From positions 62,001 to 126,000 of the forward strand of contig MUGG01000179.1 in assembly GCA_002148405.1 (NCBI GenBank): a stretch of 64,000 nt of DNA. Direction: 5' to 3'. How positions within the stretch are numbered: position 1 is the stretch's first letter; the number at the start of each line of letters is the position of its first letter. This DNA comes from Alkalinema sp. CACIAM 70d. GTDB taxonomy: Bacteria; Cyanobacteriota; Cyanobacteriia; Leptolyngbyales; Leptolyngbyaceae. This document shows positions 27,408 through 38,382 of the stretch, in pieces. The notes under the pieces were generated by a model that saw only the letters and a list, made by a program, of their open reading frames with translations, searched no databases and was not told where the DNA came from. The position numbers and the translations under genes were made by a program.

Positions 27408-28361
27408 ATGCACATTGCCCAAAATATTACCCAACTCATCGGTCGGACTCCCCTAGTGCGGCTCAATCGCATTCCCAAAGCGGAAGGCTGTGTTGCTGAA
27501 ATCGTCGTCAAGTTAGAAAGTATGAATCCCTCGTCTTCCGTAAAGGATCGCATTGGGATCAGCATGATTGAAGCGGCAGAGCAAGAGGGGCTGATCACAC
27601 CGGGTAAAACGATACTAGTGGAACCGACATCAGGCAATACGGGCATTGCCTTAGCCATGTCAGCAGCAGCCAAGGGCTACCGTTTAATTCTGACGATGCC
27701 GGAGACGATGAGTTCGGAAAGACGGGCCATGTTGCGGGCCTATGGAGCTGAGTTGGAACTCACTCCAGGCATTGAAGGTATGGCAGGTTGTATTCAACGG
27801 GCCCAAAAAATTGTGGATACGACGCCCAATGCCTATATGCTGCAACAATTTCGCAACCCAGCAAATCCAGCCATCCATCGCCGCACGACCGCAGAAGAAA
27901 TTTGGGCAGACACCGATGGGCATGTGGATTTCCTGATTGCCGGAGTTGGGACGGGCGGCACCTTAACGGGTGTTGCAGAGGTGATTAAACAGCGGAATCC
28001 TAAGTTTCAGGCGATCGCCGTCGAACCTATGAATAGCCCCGTTCTTTCTGGTGGCAAACCCGGCCCTCACAAAATTCAAGGGATTGGTGCAGGATTTGTT
28101 CCACCTGTTTTGAACACAGCATTAATTGATGAAGTGATTCAAGTGGCCGATGAAACCGCGATCGCGTTCAGCCGTCGTCTGGCCCGCGAAGAGGGTTTGC
28201 TTTCCGGCATTTCTACCGGAGCAGCGCTCAAAGCAGCCCTTGAAATTGGTCAACGCCCAGAAAACGCTGGCAAGTTAATCGTGATGATTCAACCCAGTTT
28301 TGGAGAGCGATATCTGAGTACGCCCCTCTTCCAAGACCCAGAATTTTTGCCTAATGGTTAA
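27408..28361 (+). CDS. cysK: Cysteine synthase A (O-acetylserine sulfhydrylase)
   Basis: PLP enzyme that makes cysteine from O-acetylserine and sulfide. [17 protein letters not shown] opens the fold, Lys46 in NPSSSVKDR binds [14 protein letters not shown] is the substrate loop, and [14 protein letters not shown] holds the PLP phosphate. At 317 aa it is typical. Linked to the upstream Rrf2 regulator. Tandem 16-bp repeats lie immediately after the stop. Confidence 0.95.
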   Translation: MHIAQNITQLIGRTPLVRLNRIPKAEGCVAEIVVKLESMNPSSSVKDRIGISMIEAAEQEGLITPGKTILVEPTSGNTGIALAMSAAAKGYRLILTMPETMSSERRAMLRAYGAELELTPGIEGMAGCIQRAQKIVDTTPNAYMLQQFRNPANPAIHRRTTAEEIWADTDGHVDFLIAGVGTGGTLTGVAEVIKQRNPKFQAIAVEPMNSPVLSGGKPGPHKIQGIGAGFVPPVLNTALIDEVIQVADETAIAFSRRLAREEGLLSGISTGAALKAALEIGQRPENAGKLIVMIQPSFGERYLSTPLFQDPEFLPNG

Positions 28362-28369
28362 CTCTAATT

Positions 28370-28401
28370 CCCAGTTAATCCCACTCCCAGTTAACCCCAT
28401 C
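28370..28401. repeat. 16-bp tandem duplication after cysK
   Basis: CCCAGTTAATCCCACT followed by CCCAGTTAACCCCATC, non-coding. Confidence 0.75.
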
Positions 28402-28477
28402 CTAATTTTATGATCCGCGTAGGGAGGATGCAGGGATGAAGGGCAGGAGCATCTATCGTCCAGGGTAAAATGGGGGC

Positions 28478-29182
28478 ATGGCGACCTCTTCTACCCATTA
28501 CGACACGCTTGAATTGCCGCCGACGGCTACCCAAGACGAAATTAAGCAAGCTTATCGACGGCTCGCGAAAAAATTTCATCCCGATCGCAATTCCACTGCG
28601 GCTTGCCAGGAGACCTTTCAGCGACTGAGTGCAGCCTATGAGGTATTGGTCGATCCGCTTTCACGTCGATCCTATGACCAGCAATTGCGGTATGTCCCGA
28701 CGGTCGATTTTTCCGATCGGCAGGCGCGATCGGCAGAGGCTCAAGCCTCCTATCGCCAACAACGCCAAGCTGAGAAAGATAGTGATGAGCAACTGCGGCA
28801 GTGGCTGAATCGAGTATATACTCCGGTGAATCGGTACCTGAACCACATCATCAAGCCCCTTCGGGGACAGATCAAGGAACTTTCAGCAGATCCGTTCGAT
28901 GATGAATTAATGGAAGCGTTTCAAGCCTATATCGAAACGAGTCGATCGACCTTAGACAAGTCTCAAACAGTCTTCAAATCTATCCCCAATCCGCCCATGA
29001 CAGCGGGCGCTGCCGCCCATTTGTACTACTGCATGAACCAGTTGGGCGACGCCCTAGACGAATTGGAATACTTCAGCCACAACTATGACGAAACATACCT
29101 ACATACCGGGTATGAAATGTTTCGAATTGCTGAGGGATTGCGTAAAGACGCGCAGGCCGCTGTCAGAAGCCTTCGACCATAA
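28478..29182 (+). CDS. J-domain protein
   Basis: Co-chaperone of 234 residues. The N-terminal J domain (residues 7-70) contains YDTLELPPTATQDEIKQAYRRLAKKFHPDRN with HPD at 34-36, so it should stimulate an Hsp70 ATPase. There is no Gly/Phe region or zinc finger, making it a type III J protein. The C-terminal part (about 100-234) is helical and charged (LRQWLNRVYTPVNRYLNHIIKPLRGQIKELSADPFDDELMEAF) and resembles a domain seen in cyanobacterial J proteins. Client unknown. Confidence 0.87.
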   Translation: MATSSTHYDTLELPPTATQDEIKQAYRRLAKKFHPDRNSTAACQETFQRLSAAYEVLVDPLSRRSYDQQLRYVPTVDFSDRQARSAEAQASYRQQRQAEKDSDEQLRQWLNRVYTPVNRYLNHIIKPLRGQIKELSADPFDDELMEAFQAYIETSRSTLDKSQTVFKSIPNPPMTAGAAAHLYYCMNQLGDALDELEYFSHNYDETYLHTGYEMFRIAEGLRKDAQAAVRSLRP

Positions 29183-29742
29183 TTGTCTATAACTTACATA
29201 CCTGTGCATGAAGTCATTGCGCATGAATTAACTGTGCATGAATTATGCATGGGGCAGTGCAGTGCAGCCATTGTTTGCTACAAGCAGAAATGGCTCTTCG
29301 AGATCTGGAAAACTCGATCGAGAAATTGTGGATCTCAGTGTGGATTTCAGCGCGCCCTTGTAATCTGCCCTCTATCACCTTCAACTTCTGAGTTGGCGCT
29401 TACTCAGGGAGATTGAGGCACAATCGATCGACACGATGCAGCCAAATGCTGCACCGAAGTTAAGCAGAGATGCGTCGATATGTCATGGAAATCTGATGAT
29501 CTTTACCAGAAAAACATCAAAAATCTGATAAAGTACCCGACTTTTTTCCAGGTTAATGCTAGGTTAAATATAGGTTAAGCAAATAAGAGTTCAATCCTTG
29601 CTGAAAGGGGAGACCACTTGATGGAGCAAAAACTGACTTCCTAAATGTTGATGAATGTTGATGAAACAATTCATCCCCTAGGAATAAGGTGAAGCAGACA
29701 TAGTCAATGTCAATCACTCAATGAGAGAAGGCGGTTAAAAAG
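29183..29742. other. Intergenic region with a 15-bp tandem array
   Basis: No convincing gene in 560 bp. A frame at 29183-29416 is produced by the repeat array and is rejected. A second duplication, ATGTTGATGA twice, lies near 29645-29662. Confidence 0.45.
29204..29248. repeat. 15-bp tandem array, three copies
   Basis: GTGCATGAAGTCATT, GCGCATGAATTAACT, GTGCATGAATTATGC, directly after the J-domain gene. Confidence 0.75.
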
Positions 29743-30006
29743 ATGTCTGATAAGTTTGACTTTATTAATCCTCGTAGCCGGTACCGAGGCCAAGTCAAGC
29801 CGGAAAACCTTGTATTTAATGCAAATCTTCAAGAGTTTGCTCAACGAGTGATGACGATTTCAAATCTTGAGACTGGGGGCAAAATCTCTCCAGAGCAGTC
29901 CTACGAGCAAATCAAGCTTCTGTGGAAAGAATTAAAGCGCAGCAAAAAAGCCCTTGGCATTGGCAATAATTCTCCTTTCAACGGAGGATCTGCGGAGGCA
30001 AGTTAA
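29743..30006 (+). CDS. Small conserved cyanobacterial protein (DUF7219-like)
   Basis: Soluble 87-residue protein. The block FINPRSRYRGQVKPENLVFNANLQEFAQRVMTISNLETGGKISPEQSYEQIKLLWKELKRSKKALGI is of a kind found widely in cyanobacteria as an uncharacterised small family; I recall it as DUF7219 but cannot confirm. It is mostly helical and basic toward the end, with no catalytic motif. Followed by a strong hairpin terminator, so it is likely its own transcription unit. Confidence 0.75.
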   Translation: MSDKFDFINPRSRYRGQVKPENLVFNANLQEFAQRVMTISNLETGGKISPEQSYEQIKLLWKELKRSKKALGIGNNSPFNGGSAEAS

Positions 30007-30073
30007 TGGATTCGGCCATTTCACTGGTTGTTGGACTCTTGAATAGATTCAGCCAATCAGATTTGTGAATCCA

Positions 30074-30123
30074 GAAGAGGCTCTCAAGTAGGCTGATTGT
30101 TCAGCGGTCTTGAGAGCCTCTTC
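30074..30123. terminator. Bidirectional hairpin terminator between the small protein gene and sqdX
   Basis: Perfect 15-bp arms (GAAGAGGCTCTCAAG and its complement) around a 20-base loop. It lies between convergent genes and can end both transcripts. T-tracts on either side are short. Confidence 0.7.
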
Positions 30124-30179
30124 CTTTGTCATGAGTGCGGTATCTACCAGTGTCATGACTATGGTATCTATCAATGTAG

Positions 30180-31310
30180 CTAAACTGCGATCGGAACCTT
30201 GCCAATTACCTGTTCGTAGTACCCCTGAAGTTGGCGGGTAGCGGCAGACCAACTCCAGCGCTCTGCCTCAGCCCGAGCGTTTTGTCGTAGAATATTGCGC
30301 TCTTGGGGATTGGCTAGCAACCGTTGTGTTGCTTTGATGGCCCCCACTTCATCCTGGGGTTCAAAGAGAAATCCATTGATCCCATCCGTCACGATATCGG
30401 GAATGCCACCGGAATTGGCGGCAATGACAGGACATCCTGCAGCCATTGCTTCTAGGAGCACCAGTCCTAGGGTTTCTGTACGGGAAGGGAAAATAAAGGC
30501 ATCAGCAGACGCATAGGCAGAACCCAGTTCTTTACCTTTTAGATAACCGACAAAATGGGTGCGGGTGCCTGCAAAATGAGCTTCCAAATTTTTACGATTG
30601 GGGCCATCCCCCACAAGGGCTAACCGGGCGTTTGGAATGGCTTCTAGGACGGGCTTAATGCGATCGATTTCCTTCTCTGCCCCTAGGCGGCCCACGTAGA
30701 GTAACAGCGGATCCTCAGGATGGCCTTGGGAGAGATGGTGGCGCATCTGTTGACTCATCAAACTGGGTTCGAAGGTTTCGGTATCCACTCCCCGCTGCCA
30801 GAGATCCACTCGCTCAATGCCGCGTTCGACTAATGCTTCTACCATAGCCGTGGAAGTACACAGATTCAGCCGCGCCTGATTATGGGTCAATTTCAGGAGT
30901 TCCCAGAGCACCGGTTCCAATAGCCCCAAACCGTAGTGCTCCAAATATTTCGGGAGATGGGTATGGTAGGACGCCATTAAAGGAACGTTATGGGCCTTGG
31001 CATAGAGCACGCCTCCCACGCCTAAAATTGCGGGATTAACCACATGGATGATGTCCGGCTGAAATTGTTTGAGCGCTTCTCCGATCGCCGGTCTGGGAAA
31101 AGCCATTTTTAATTCTGGATACCAAGGTAAGGGATAACCCGAGACACCATAAATCCGTGCCCCTTGATATTCCGTTAACCCACCATCTGGACAAAACACC
31201 ATCACCTCATTGCCCAAACGTTGGAGATGCTCAACGGTATGCTTGAGGCGAGTCACAATACCGTCTACTTTGGGCAGAAAGGTTTCGGTAAATAGGGCAA
31301 TTTTCATCAT
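30180..31310 (-). CDS. sqdX: Sulfoquinovosyltransferase (sulfolipid synthase)
   Basis: GT4 glycosyltransferase that moves sulfoquinovose from UDP-sulfoquinovose to diacylglycerol, giving the thylakoid sulfolipid SQDG. KIALFTETFLPKVDGIVTRLKHTVEHL is the SqdX/SQD2 start. YVGRLGAEKEIDRIKPVL, PSRTETLGLVLLEAMAAGCPVIAA and GINGFLFEP form the C-terminal donor site. GTG 31313, ATG 31310 and ATG 31307 overlap as starts; no ribosome-binding site is seen, and the upstream small gene ends four bases before, so translation is probably coupled. Same strand as sqdB. Confidence 0.94.
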   Translation of the reverse strand: MMKIALFTETFLPKVDGIVTRLKHTVEHLQRLGNEVMVFCPDGGLTEYQGARIYGVSGYPLPWYPELKMAFPRPAIGEALKQFQPDIIHVVNPAILGVGGVLYAKAHNVPLMASYHTHLPKYLEHYGLGLLEPVLWELLKLTHNQARLNLCTSTAMVEALVERGIERVDLWQRGVDTETFEPSLMSQQMRHHLSQGHPEDPLLLYVGRLGAEKEIDRIKPVLEAIPNARLALVGDGPNRKNLEAHFAGTRTHFVGYLKGKELGSAYASADAFIFPSRTETLGLVLLEAMAAGCPVIAANSGGIPDIVTDGINGFLFEPQDEVGAIKATQRLLANPQERNILRQNARAEAERWSWSAATRQLQGYYEQVIGKVPIAV

Positions 31311-31316
31311 CACTGA

Positions 31317-31628
31317 TCAAGGTTCAAAGGATTTGGAAGAATGGGGCAGTCCACAAAGGCCATGGATCCCGATCGTAACCATTGTCCAACCCAGCAAAAC
31401 TCCCACCCCTTCAGCAAAGCAATTGATGCGATGGCGATCTTCAGCAGCCTTGGCAAGCAATACCTGCTGAACGGTAGGCTTACCATCCGCGATCGCGGAA
31501 AGCCGAGTAACTGCCCGATCTAATTCCTGCCAATCCAGCAGTAAAAAGTGGGCACTGTATCCGGTGAAAAACAATCCTGGTGCGATTGTGGTGGTGCAGA
31601 TGAGAGCAATGCGTATGATAGGGTTCAT
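31317..31628 (-). CDS. Small membrane protein between sqdB and sqdX
   Basis: I do not recognise a family. This 103-residue protein has two hydrophobic segments, one at residues 5-31 (IRIALICTTTIAPGLFFTGYSAHFLLL) and one near 74-92 (AEGVGVLLGWTMVTIGIHGL). Between them is a charged helical segment (WQELDRAVTRLSAIADGKPTVQQVLLAKAAEDRHRI). It is 70 bp after sqdB and its stop is within four to ten bases of the sqdX starts. Its tight placement in a sulfolipid operon supports a real gene, perhaps a membrane partner of SqdX. That role is inferred only from position. Confidence 0.65.
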   Translation of the reverse strand: MNPIIRIALICTTTIAPGLFFTGYSAHFLLLDWQELDRAVTRLSAIADGKPTVQQVLLAKAAEDRHRINCFAEGVGVLLGWTMVTIGIHGLCGLPHSSKSFEP

Positions 31629-31698
31629 CAGATTTGGGATAGCTACAACGACCGAAGGGTCATGCTCAATAGCTACCCCCTCAATCCATCGAACTCCG

Positions 31699-33372
<1,674 letters not shown>

Positions 33373-35157
33373 CTAGGAAGCAACTTTTGCAGTGACCCGT
33401 TGCCGAGTCGCTCGGGTTTTTGTCGGTGCGTCCACCGGATCATCCTGGGGCGTATCGGGCGTTTGCATCAAGAAGACGAGCAATGGACTGCTTTGGACTT
33501 CACGACGGAGGGTCCGCTGGACTTCCCGTTCGACGTGGTACTGCAAGCCCACCCAGTCAATATCCAATTTGCCCCCGTCCTTAATGGGTCGAGCATACTC
33601 ACTCCAGCGATCGCCCAGAACTTGTTCGATGCTGTTTTGGATTTTAGCCTGTAAAATTTCGCGGCTTAAGGTGGTGACCACACCCCGTAGGTGGACTTCC
33701 GGTTTGGTCATCAGTTTGCCGTTCCAATTGACGGTGGCCGCCACGGTGACCACACCATCACCAGCCAAGTGTTGCCGTTCCTTCAAGACTTTATCATCCA
33801 CAACACCCGATCGGGAGGTATCCATTAACTCAATCCCGGCGGGTACGCGATCGCCCTTACGAATCGCATCCTTGGTTAGTTCAACAGTATCACCGTTATC
33901 AATGATCACCATATTTTCCGCAGGTACTCCCATGGACTGTGCCGTTTGGGAGTGCTTGACCAACATCCGGTGCTCACCATGGACAGGCAGGAAGAAGCGG
34001 GGCTTGGTCAGGGCTAACATCAGCTTTTGGTCTTCTTGGCAAGCGTGGCCGGAAACGTGGATTCCCGCCTCTTTTCCGTAAACCACCTTGGCACCCTGCA
34101 TCATCAGCTTGTCGATCGTGTTGACCACGGCGATCGTGTTCCCCGGAATCGGGTTGGCGGAGAAAACAACAGTATCGCCTTGCCGCACTTTAATTTGGCG
34201 GTGTTCCTGATTGGCGATCCGCGTCAGGGCAGACATCGGTTCTCCCTGGGAGCCCGTGGTCAAAATCACCAGTTTGTTATCCGGCATTTTAGTGGCCATG
34301 TTCAGCGGCACCAAGGTTTCATCTTTGCACTTGATGTAACCAAGGGTGCGGGCATGGGCAATCACGTTCAGCATCGATCGACCCAATACCGCGACCGACT
34401 TACCATATTTCTCCGCCAACTCCAGAATCATGTTGACGCGGTGAACAGAAGAGGCAAAGGTCGTGATGATCAGTCGTCCCTGGGCTTGCATGTAAACCTT
34501 TTCCAGATTTGGGAAAACTGCCCGTTCCGATGGTGTGAATCCCGGCACTTCGGAATTGGTTGAGTCGCTAATCAAGCAATGCACACCCTTTTCGCCGTAC
34601 TCAGCCAACCGTTGCAGATCGAAGCGTTCACCATCCACAGGTGTGTGGTCGAACTTAAAGTCACCGGTATGAATCACCACACCCACGGGCGTGTGCAGAG
34701 CAATGGAAAAGCTGTCCGCAATGGAATGGGTATTCCGAATGAACTCGACTAAAAAGTAAGAGCCAATACGGATGAAATCCCGAGGGCCCACGGGACGCAG
34801 TTCAGTACGATCGGCTACGCCCGCTTCCTGTAACTTCCCTTCTAGTAGAGCCAGGGCAAGCCGAGGCCCATACATGACGGGGATATTAATTTGTTTGAGG
34901 TGGAAGGGAATTCCCCCGATGTGGTCTTCGTGGCCGTGGGTAATAATCATTCCCTTGATTTTGTGCTGATTTTCCCGCAGGTAAGTCATGTCGGGCAACA
35001 CAATATTTACCCCGTGCATGCCATCCGTTGGGAATGCCAGTCCGGCGTCTAAGAGTAAAATTTCGTCCCCGTATTCAAAAACGCAGGTGTTTTTGCCAAT
35101 TTCGTGCAAACCACCAAGGGGAATCACTTTGAGGACTTCTTCGTTCGTTTTAGGCAT
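33373..35157 (-). CDS. rnj: Ribonuclease J
   Basis: Metallo-beta-lactamase/beta-CASP nuclease with 5'-3' exonuclease and endonuclease activity in RNA turnover. VIPLGGLHEIGKNTCVFEYGDEILLLDAG is the RNase J start, GHEDHIGG the zinc motif, HTGDFKFDHTP motif 3, and HVSGHACQEDQKLML and FLPVHGEHRML the C-terminal metal and CASP motifs. I use the ATG at 35157 (594 aa); a longer frame to 35238 adds 27 unconserved residues. The last 25 residues (TPDTPQDDPVDAPTKTRATRQRVTAKVAS) are basic and flexible. Third in the asd-dapA-rnj run, an order also seen elsewhere. Confidence 0.95.
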   Translation of the reverse strand: MPKTNEEVLKVIPLGGLHEIGKNTCVFEYGDEILLLDAGLAFPTDGMHGVNIVLPDMTYLRENQHKIKGMIITHGHEDHIGGIPFHLKQINIPVMYGPRLALALLEGKLQEAGVADRTELRPVGPRDFIRIGSYFLVEFIRNTHSIADSFSIALHTPVGVVIHTGDFKFDHTPVDGERFDLQRLAEYGEKGVHCLISDSTNSEVPGFTPSERAVFPNLEKVYMQAQGRLIITTFASSVHRVNMILELAEKYGKSVAVLGRSMLNVIAHARTLGYIKCKDETLVPLNMATKMPDNKLVILTTGSQGEPMSALTRIANQEHRQIKVRQGDTVVFSANPIPGNTIAVVNTIDKLMMQGAKVVYGKEAGIHVSGHACQEDQKLMLALTKPRFFLPVHGEHRMLVKHSQTAQSMGVPAENMVIIDNGDTVELTKDAIRKGDRVPAGIELMDTSRSGVVDDKVLKERQHLAGDGVVTVAATVNWNGKLMTKPEVHLRGVVTTLSREILQAKIQNSIEQVLGDRWSEYARPIKDGGKLDIDWVGLQYHVEREVQRTLRREVQSSPLLVFLMQTPDTPQDDPVDAPTKTRATRQRVTAKVAS

Positions 35158-35632
35158 GGAGTTTCTGTTGTTCAGTACAGTAAAAAAATTAGGAATATGA
35201 AAATCTAGGGCGAGCATCCAGAGAGCGACTGCGCTCACGTCTTGGATGTTCAGCGGGAAAGGCTTAAAAATTTTTGGCTTCTATCCTTGGCAGCAGATGC
35301 GCCTTAGGAATGCTCTCTCCATGCTGAGGAGAGTGAGCCTAGAGAAAACTTAACCTGGGGGTTTCAAAAGCATCGCGGGACAAACATTTGTAGGATTCAT
35401 CAGGTCATTGGACAGAAAAACAATTAATAAACCAGGCATACGCAAATTAGATAGAGTGATGGATCGTGAGAAGTTCATCCGTGAGTTATTCAATTGTCAA
35501 AACTTTTTCCGCCATGGCTTCAGCTGTTTGAGCCAGTACAGGGGATTGAAGATGGGCGATCGGGCTATTGCACCGACTGGATTGTGTTGCACCGATTTTG
35601 TGTTGGACTCAACTTGAGATGTTGCATTTCAC
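35158..35632. other. Intergenic region dapA-rnj
   Basis: No gene recognised in 475 bp; a long 5' leader for rnj is possible. No strong hairpin seen. Confidence 0.4.
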
Positions 35633-36517
35633 TCAGAGAAGACGCAGATCTTGCAGCACTTGCTTTAACTCCATGACCAGTGACTCAGGAGCCTCATCCA
35701 AGGGTAGACGACAGGATCCCACTTCCCAGCCCATTAACCGCAGGGCTGTTTTGACAAGAATGGGATTGGTGGTCAAAAAGAGGGCCTTGCATAGAGGTAA
35801 AAGCTGAATATGCAGTTCTCTAGCCGCTGAGGGATTGCCTAGCTCAAAGGCTTGAATCATTTGTTGCAACTGATTGCCCACTAAATGGCTGGCTACACTC
35901 ACAACTCCGCATCCACCTACGGCCAAGATGGGCAAGGTCAGCGAATCATCCCCGGAATAAATCAAGAATTCTGGGGGAGTTAACCGCCGCACTTGACTAA
36001 CTTGATCAAGATTCCCACTTGCTTCCTTTATAGCAACAATATTGGGAATTTCTGCAAGACGAGCGACGGTTTCCGGCAATAGGTTTTGGCTTGTACGTCC
36101 CGGAACGTTGTAGAGCATGATCGGTAGATCAGGAGACGCCTCCGCGATCGCCCGAAAATGCTGATACAACCCTTGCTGGGGCGGCTTATTGTAGTAGGGC
36201 ACCACTTGCAAAGAGCCATCTAACCCCAAAGACTGCGCCTTTTGAGTTGCGACGATCGCCTCCTGGGTCGAATTGGAGCCCGTTCCAGCCACCACTTTGG
36301 CTTTGCCAGCAACGGCAGACTGAATCACCCGAAAGAGTTCAAATTCTTCATCCCAACTCAGCGTCGGAGACTCGCCAGTCGTCCCACAGACCACCAGCGT
36401 ATCGGTGCCATTTTCGGCTAGATGGACTGCTAATTTTTCTGCGATCGCATAATCGACATGCCCCTCTGTATCAAAGGGGGTAATCATTGCTGTCAAAATC
36501 CGTCCAAAATTCACCAC
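35633..36517 (-). CDS. dapA: 4-hydroxy-tetrahydrodipicolinate synthase
   Basis: Condenses aspartate semialdehyde with pyruvate, the first committed step to diaminopimelate and lysine. TIM barrel of 294 residues: [16 protein letters not shown] (substrate Thr pair), [12 protein letters not shown] (catalytic Tyr) and [14 protein letters not shown] (Schiff-base Lys). [10 protein letters not shown] completes the active site. It directly follows asd, whose product is its substrate. Confidence 0.96.
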   Translation of the reverse strand: MVNFGRILTAMITPFDTEGHVDYAIAEKLAVHLAENGTDTLVVCGTTGESPTLSWDEEFELFRVIQSAVAGKAKVVAGTGSNSTQEAIVATQKAQSLGLDGSLQVVPYYNKPPQQGLYQHFRAIAEASPDLPIMLYNVPGRTSQNLLPETVARLAEIPNIVAIKEASGNLDQVSQVRRLTPPEFLIYSGDDSLTLPILAVGGCGVVSVASHLVGNQLQQMIQAFELGNPSAARELHIQLLPLCKALFLTTNPILVKTALRLMGWEVGSCRLPLDEAPESLVMELKQVLQDLRLL

Positions 36518-36685
36518 ACCCGAATTTCACTCCTTATCCTTACCAAAGATTCCTTACAGGGGATACATCAGTCAGACATCGACAATCCGTCAATGCTCCT
36601 GAGACAATCCCAATACGACTCAGCCCAAACTTGTTCCAGCGATCGACTCAGGTCAGTCATTACTCGCTCAATTCAGCAATTAGTG

Positions 36686-37720
36686 CTAAACAGCAACAGC
36701 GGGTTTCAACCAACTTTTTTGAACCAACAATTCGGCAATCTGCACCGCATTGAGGGCCGCCCCTTTCCGAATTTGATCCCCACAGAGCCATACTTCTAAG
36801 CTATTGGGGTGGGAAATATCTTGACGAATTCGCCCCACTAAAACATCGTCCTTGCCGCTTGCATCCATCGGCATCGGGAAGTAGTTTTTCTCCCAGTCTT
36901 CCACCAGTTCAACCCCTGGAGCCTGCTGTACTAGTTCTCGGGCTTTCGCCACATCGAAGGGGCGATCGAATTCTAGATTCAGAGCTTCGGAGTGGGCGCG
37001 GAGTACGGGAACCCGCACACAGGTCGCTGTTACTCGTAAATCAGGTTCCCCAAAGATTTTACGGGTCTCATTGACCATTTTCATTTCTTCTTCGCAGTAG
37101 CCGTTATCCCCCAGCTTGGAATTATGGGGGAATAGATTGAAGGCTAGGGGATAGGGCAAAACTTCGGGCGTCGGGCTTTCACCATTGAGAATGGCCTGGG
37201 ACTGGACTTTGACTTCCTCCATGGCCCTTGCCCCTGCCCCACTGGCGGACTGGTAGGTCGCCGCGACAATGCGACGAATTGGCTGCACTTGGTGGAGGGG
37301 GTAAATTGCTACAGACATGAGGATAGTCGTGCAGTTAGGATTAGCAATCACACCCTTGTGCTCTTTGGCCGCTTCAGGATTGACCTCAGGCACAACCAAT
37401 GGCACCTCGGGCACCATGCGAAAGGCACTGGAGTTATCAATCATGACTGCACCCGCTGCCACAATTCGATCGACCCAGGCTTTAGAAATGGAAGCTCCTG
37501 CAGAGGCAAGCACAATATCCACTCCCTTGAAGGAATCCTCACTGACGGCTTCAACGGGGATGTCTTGCCCTCTAAAGGACAAGGTCAAGCCTGCAGAACG
37601 GGCAGAGGCCAGTAACTTCAATTCCGAGACGGGAAACTGTCGCTCCTCCAAGAGGGTGAGAAGTTCTGTTCCCACTGCACCTGTCGCGCCTAGGATGGCG
37701 ACGCGATACGACTGACTCAA
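36686..37720 (-). CDS. asd: Aspartate-semialdehyde dehydrogenase
   Basis: Reduces aspartyl phosphate to aspartate semialdehyde with NADPH. YRVAILGATGAVGTELLTLLEERQFPVSELKLLASARSAG is the nucleotide-binding start and GVIANPNCTTI contains the catalytic Cys. 344 residues. The start is TTG at 37720, supported by AGGAGG six bases upstream (37727-37732). Heads the asd-dapA-rnj run and is divergent from tig. Confidence 0.96.
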   Translation of the reverse strand: MSQSYRVAILGATGAVGTELLTLLEERQFPVSELKLLASARSAGLTLSFRGQDIPVEAVSEDSFKGVDIVLASAGASISKAWVDRIVAAGAVMIDNSSAFRMVPEVPLVVPEVNPEAAKEHKGVIANPNCTTILMSVAIYPLHQVQPIRRIVAATYQSASGAGARAMEEVKVQSQAILNGESPTPEVLPYPLAFNLFPHNSKLGDNGYCEEEMKMVNETRKIFGEPDLRVTATCVRVPVLRAHSEALNLEFDRPFDVAKARELVQQAPGVELVEDWEKNYFPMPMDASGKDDVLVGRIRQDISHPNSLEVWLCGDQIRKGAALNAVQIAELLVQKSWLKPAVAV

Positions 37721-38382
37721 ATCAAACCTCCTACAATCAAGCCATTTCTAAAGAAAACTTTGCATCTTAAGCAATTTGTTTAAATTTCATTGATGGAATT
37801 AACCTTAATCAACCTTAAAATTCTTTTTCTCCCTCATCCCTTAACCCAAACTGAAACTTACTCTATGCCATGCCTTCTCTATGTCATGCCTTCCAATGAT
37901 GCTTTCCGAATTTTCGATCAAAGTTCAAAGTTGGGAAGAGGCGTACCAGGCTTCTAGGTCTTTTTAACGATGTTAGATCGAAACGTTGTGTAATCTGCAA
38001 TCTAATCAATTTCCCCAGGCTAGAGGGATATCAGGCGATCGCACCAGCCATTAGCTGAGTGAGTCCTCCCTTCACGGATTCAATTAACTGGATCCAAGTC
38101 GAATTATCCGTAGAGCCTCACAAAGATAACTCTAGCGCGAACAACTGAAGCGTGACTAAATAAGCAATTCGCCTGAGTTGAAAGGTGCTGACTCGGTAAT
38201 CATACTTACTATGTGATCTGATTTCCTGAATTCTATCGAACTTTCCGGATCACTAACAGCAATTTTGCGATCGATTTCGAGTCAATTCGTCGCAAAAATC
38301 CACAGAGGGAATGAACGATTGCGTACTCCAATGAGTTAGTATAGCTTACTGCGAAGCAGTCAATCTAGAGTTTTTACACGCG
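37721..38382. other. Divergent intergenic region asd/tig
   Basis: No gene seen in 662 bp. It holds two promoters and a 16-bp tandem duplication. The leader of tig could be long. Confidence 0.45.
37861..37892. repeat. 16-bp tandem duplication upstream of asd
   Basis: CTCTATGCCATGCCTT followed by CTCTATGTCATGCCTT, a near-perfect recent-looking duplication with one base changed. Confidence 0.8.

Noticed and set aside
29183-29416. Frame of 77 codons after the J-domain gene
   Set aside because: Its first part (VHEVIAHELTVHELCMG) is simply the translation of the 15-bp tandem array; it has no start signal.
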